DNA from: an uncultured Clostridia bacterium
GTDB lineage: Bacteria; Bacillota; Clostridia; Christensenellales; Borkfalkiaceae
Assembly (NCBI GenBank): GCA_947589335.1
Contig: CANPZH010000092.1
Coordinates: 1-6,243 of the forward strand
Reading direction: 5' to 3'
DNA length: 6,243 nt
Shown here piece by piece: positions 3,513 to 6,243 of the stretch (position 1 is the first letter of the stretch; each line of letters begins with the position of its first letter). The position numbers and the translations under genes were made by a program. The notes under the pieces are model-generated. The model was not told where the DNA came from and searched no databases. It saw only the letters and a list, made by a program, of their open reading frames with translations.

Positions 3513-5981
3513 ATGAAGAAACAAATGACGATCTTATCCGCGGCTGCGCTTGCCCTTGCGCTTGCCCTTGCGGGCGGGCAGCTTTACGGATCCGCCGAAG
3601 CCGACGGAGCGCGCACGGAGCTCTTCCTGCCCGGCAGCTATGAGCAGTATCTGCCCCTCTCCGCCCCCGCGGATGTGGCCGTGAGCGACGAATACATCGC
3701 CGTGGCGGACGGCGCTTATATCTATCTCTACGCCCGCGGCGGGGAAGAGGGCTACAAGGTGTACCGCCACCGTCCGGGCGCGAGCACGCCGATCAGCGTC
3801 TCCAAGATCCAATTCGCGGGCGACGGCAAGCTCTACCTTGCGGACACCGCGCAGGAGTTTTTCTCCCTCGATCCCGCAACGCTCGAGGTCTCCGATTCCC
3901 TGCTCTCCCTCTCCACCTTCTGCATCGCCGGAAGCGATCTCTATGCCGTGACGGTCGCCCTCTCCACGGGGACGACCATCTACCAGCTCGACATGACCCG
4001 CCCGCTCTCGATCGACGAGGCGGAGCACTCGCAGGAGCTCTCCCGCTCCCCCATCACGCCGAGCATGACGTACACGGAGGGCACGCTCGTCTGCGCCGTC
4101 ACGGGGACGGCTTATCTCTATGACGGGGACACCCTCGCTCCCAAGACGACCTTCCTCCTCGACAACGACTTTACCTTCCGCCTCGAGACCGTCTCTCTCT
4201 GCGCGGAGGGCGGCATGTACTGCTATACCGACGCGCGCGGCCTGAGCGTCACGGACGCCGGCGGGAACAGCCTGCTCGTCTATGAGGGCGACGATTTCGG
4301 CGCGCTCACCTCCTGCGGAGACAAGCTCTACTGCGTGAAGGGGGCGACGGTGCGGGAGCTGACGGCCTCCGATCCTCCCGTCTACACGGGCTACGAGATC
4401 GCCGCCGCATCCGACTCGGCGAACCGTCTCTCGGGCGCGGAGGACACCGTGCGCGCCCGCGGGCTCATCGTGACAGCCGACCGCGGCAACGGACGGGTCT
4501 CCGTCTATGACGCCGAAAAGGAAAACTACTATACGATCGACTGCGGCGATCCGCTCTGCGTCGCGACGGACGGGGAGATCATCGCCGTCGGCGTCGGCAG
4601 CGAAGTCCGCGCCTACAAAAAGGGCGAAACGGATCCCTACCTCACCCATTCCGCCGAGAACCCCGTCACGGGGCTCGCCTGCGTCTATGGATCGGTCTAT
4701 TACATCACCTCCCACGCCTTCGGCAAGGCAGAGGACGGCGCGCGCGAGGTCACGAGGGCAGATCTCTCCCCCGCCGCGCTCACCAGCGACGTCTTCGGCG
4801 ATCTGTACGTCGCGGACGGACAGAACCGTGTGACGAAGTACACCGAAGCGGAGTTTCTCGACGCGGCGTCCGAAGGCGCGGCAGCCTCCGAGGGCTGGTC
4901 GCTCCCGTCCGGATACCGCTCCCTCCGCGCCGATTTCATGGGCAATCTCTACTATCTCTCGGGCAGCCGTCTGTACCGCAACGGCGCTCCCCTCTTTACC
5001 TTCAACGCCGCAGACGCCGTCTATTACGGCGTGAACGGCGGCCCGCAGGACCCTGTCTCCTTCGCGCTCGGCTTCGAGGACAACGCGGTCTACGTCCAGT
5101 ACGGCAACTTCATGCTCCGCACGGAGGCAGTCTCCTTCCCCACCCTCTCGACGATCGCGGCGGACGGCTTCTATGCCGACCTGTTCACGACTCCGGGCAA
5201 AGACGGGCTCTCCTTCCTCGACGTCCGCGCGGACGCAACGGGGATCCTCGTCGACGTCGACAACCTCACGGAGGAGAGCGAGTGCTTCCCCTATGTGAGC
5301 TATGCGCGCACGGCGGAGGGCGGAAGGGGGATCCTGCTCGGCGAAAAGGACGGCTTCGGCCTCGTCGCGCTGTTCGAAGATCACGGCTATTCGGTCGCGC
5401 TCTACCGCCCGGAGGACTGCACGGAGGTCCCCGTCGCCTGGACGGACGTCTCCCCCGCTCTCCGGTACGCCTCGAACGACGTCTACTTCACCTACTATCC
5501 CTGCCTCGCGCCATCGCTGGCGATTTCGCGGCTCCCCCGCGCGGCGGAGCTGACCATGCTCGCCACGGTCACCGTCGGCACGGAAGACGGGTCCGGCTAC
5601 GCCTACGTCCGTTACGGCAATCTCTATGGGTATCTTCCCCTCTCCTACCTGTCCGCGAGCGCGCCCGTTTCGCCCCCTGCCGACGACTACACGATCGGCT
5701 ATCTCAAGGCGAGCGCGGAGGGCGTCGTCTTCCACTCTCAGGCGGGAGACGAGGTCGTCTCCGGACGCACGCAGGTGAAGATCTATGAGCTCAGGACGGG
5801 GCTCTACCGCGTCACCTTCGAGCGGGACGGCGTGGAATACACCGCGCAGGTCACCCAAAGCATGCTTGAGACGGGCAATCCGACCGTCCTGCGCACGAGC
5901 ATCATCGGCATTCTTTGCGTGATCGCCGTCGGGATCATCCTCGCGTACGTCCTTCTGGTCCCCCGCAAAAAGAAGCGCTGA
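3513..5981 (+). CDS. Secreted beta-propeller-like protein with C-terminal membrane anchor, 822 aa
   Basis: Not recognised as a named family. The signal peptide (MKKQMTILS, then an Ala/Leu core to about residue 20) probably ends near A28 or A30. Residues about 45-560 contain many repeated beta-blades of the form 'hydrophobic strand, G-x-LY-x-x-D/x, strand, hxxYxx', for example DGKLYLADTAQEFFSLD (near 104), ADRGNGRVSVYD (near 321) and GDLYVADGQNRVTKY (near 428). These are typical of NHL/YVTN-like propellers. Two small beta modules follow: about 669-717, ending Y-A-Y-V-R-Y-G-N-L-Y-G-Y-L-P-L-S-Y-L, and about 726-788; both look SH3-like. One membrane helix (about 797-816) and the basic tail PRKKKR end the protein, so its body faces outside. 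Its ligand is unknown. The start at 3513 gives the signal peptide directly after the promoter; the open frame from 3432 would run through the promoter. The architecture matches the 230-aa protein at 2152-2844. Confidence 0.85.
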   Translation: MKKQMTILSAAALALALALAGGQLYGSAEADGARTELFLPGSYEQYLPLSAPADVAVSDEYIAVADGAYIYLYARGGEEGYKVYRHRPGASTPISVSKIQFAGDGKLYLADTAQEFFSLDPATLEVSDSLLSLSTFCIAGSDLYAVTVALSTGTTIYQLDMTRPLSIDEAEHSQELSRSPITPSMTYTEGTLVCAVTGTAYLYDGDTLAPKTTFLLDNDFTFRLETVSLCAEGGMYCYTDARGLSVTDAGGNSLLVYEGDDFGALTSCGDKLYCVKGATVRELTASDPPVYTGYEIAAASDSANRLSGAEDTVRARGLIVTADRGNGRVSVYDAEKENYYTIDCGDPLCVATDGEIIAVGVGSEVRAYKKGETDPYLTHSAENPVTGLACVYGSVYYITSHAFGKAEDGAREVTRADLSPAALTSDVFGDLYVADGQNRVTKYTEAEFLDAASEGAAASEGWSLPSGYRSLRADFMGNLYYLSGSRLYRNGAPLFTFNAADAVYYGVNGGPQDPVSFALGFEDNAVYVQYGNFMLRTEAVSFPTLSTIAADGFYADLFTTPGKDGLSFLDVRADATGILVDVDNLTEESECFPYVSYARTAEGGRGILLGEKDGFGLVALFEDHGYSVALYRPEDCTEVPVAWTDVSPALRYASNDVYFTYYPCLAPSLAISRLPRAAELTMLATVTVGTEDGSGYAYVRYGNLYGYLPLSYLSASAPVSPPADDYTIGYLKASAEGVVFHSQAGDEVVSGRTQVKIYELRTGLYRVTFERDGVEYTAQVTQSMLETGNPTVLRTSIIGILCVIAVGIILAYVLLVPRKKKR
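3546..3569 (+). repeat. Two perfect 12-bp tandem copies in the signal-peptide core
   Basis: GCGCTTGCCCTT occurs twice head to tail and the first three bases repeat again. It encodes the Ala-Leu run of the signal peptide in the 822-aa protein. Slippage would shorten or lengthen the hydrophobic core by four residues in frame. Confidence 0.85.
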
Positions 5982-6039
5982 TGTCCTCTCCCTCCGTAAC
6001 ACTCTTTCTGAAAATATCAAACGAAAAAGGAAACTACCG
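5982..6039 (+). promoter_or_regulatory. Short spacer with Shine-Dalgarno of the GH43 gene
   Basis: These 58 bp contain no inverted repeat followed by T's and no clear -35/-10 pair, so the GH43 gene may be read through from the beta-propeller gene. AAGGA (6027-6031) lies 8 nt before the ATG at 6040 and is an adequate ribosome site. Confidence 0.5.
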
Positions 6040-6243
6040 ATGGCGAACTATCTTTCCCCGCTGGTATTGCAGCGTGCAGACCCCTACCTCCTGAAACACA
6101 ACGGCAAATACTATTTCACGGCGACCTGCCCGCAGTACGACCGCATCGAGATCCGCTGCGCGGACACGGTCAACGGGATCGCGTCCGCAAAGGCCAAGGT
6201 GATCTGGAAAAAACATGCGGTCGGCGCCATGGCTTGCCATGTC
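6040..6243 (+). CDS. Glycoside hydrolase family 43 protein, N-terminal part (cut by window edge)
   Basis: The first 68 residues of a GH43-type enzyme, probably an alpha-L-arabinofuranosidase or beta-xylosidase-like exo-hydrolase; the substrate cannot be told from this part. Residues 13-26 (ADPYLLKHNGKYYF) form the first blade of the five-bladed GH43 propeller. D14 is the position of the family's catalytic general base. TATCPQYDRIEIR and V-I-W-K-K-H follow in the order seen in GH43 enzymes that start M-A-N-Y-x-x-P-L-V. The catalytic acid and pKa-modulating residues lie beyond the edge. There is no signal peptide, so the enzyme should be cytoplasmic and act on imported oligosaccharides. The AAGGA ribosome site fixes the start. 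The gene follows the beta-propeller gene by 58 bp on the same strand, so co-transcription is possible. Confidence 0.85.
   Translation, partial: MANYLSPLVLQRADPYLLKHNGKYYFTATCPQYDRIEIRCADTVNGIASAKAKVIWKKHAVGAMACHV

Noticed and set aside
3534..6020. 828-codon minus-strand open frame opposite the beta-propeller gene
   Set aside because: The plus-strand frame has a promoter, signal peptide, repeats and membrane anchor. The antisense frame is Arg/Glu/Val/Gly-rich and has no recognisable features.
1..6243. tRNA, rRNA, CRISPR array, insertion sequence or prophage attachment site
   Set aside because: No cloverleaf-type sequence, spaced direct-repeat array, transposase or long terminal inverted repeat was seen by reading; a tool-based scan could still find a degraded att site.

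Overview
The window looks like chromosomal DNA from a GC-rich member of the Firmicutes, probably an uncultured gut-type Clostridia. This is an inference from protein flavour: a Firmicutes-phage-like terminase and portal, an intracellular GH43 glycosidase and clostridial-style Shine-Dalgarno sites. No rRNA or tRNA is present to confirm it. The sequence falls into two blocks whose strands interleave.

Block 1 (about 1-2099, minus strand) is a tailed-phage packaging module read right to left: an intact large terminase subunit (TerL, 478 aa), a 108-aa small protein 2 nt downstream, and the N-terminal 136 residues of a portal protein that runs off the left edge. No convincing small terminase lies upstream of TerL. 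No integrase, repressor or attachment site is visible.

Block 2 (about 2100-6243) holds three plus-strand genes and one minus-strand gene. A 230-aa secreted, C-terminally membrane-anchored protein (2152-2844) diverges from TerL across only 52 bp. A 176-aa minus-strand protein (2823-3353) overlaps it tail to tail. Its middle looks like a sigma-70 region 4-type helix-turn-helix, so it may be a phage late-gene regulator or a chromosomal regulator. A 159-bp divergent intergenic region follows, rich in regulatory structure. Next is an 822-aa secreted protein with beta-propeller-like repeats and a C-terminal membrane anchor (3513-5981). Last is the start of a GH43 glycoside hydrolase (6040 onward, truncated by the window edge).

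Three points merit attention. First, the large secreted protein has a near-ideal promoter (A-tracts, TTGTCT, 17 bp, TGT-TATAAT) whose -10 ends 7 nt before the ATG, so its mRNA should be leaderless or nearly so; the 230-aa gene has a weaker -10-like hexamer at the same 7-nt spacing, and neither has a Shine-Dalgarno site. Second, the promoter of the 176-aa regulator-like gene is flanked by two dyads whose centres are 32 bp apart, about three helical turns. Third, the slot between a regulator-like gene and TerL, where a small terminase would be expected, is occupied by an opposite-strand gene for a surface protein. This raises the possibility of a rearranged, defective or domesticated phage module, which the window alone cannot settle. 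All gene-free gaps are shorter than 300 bp.
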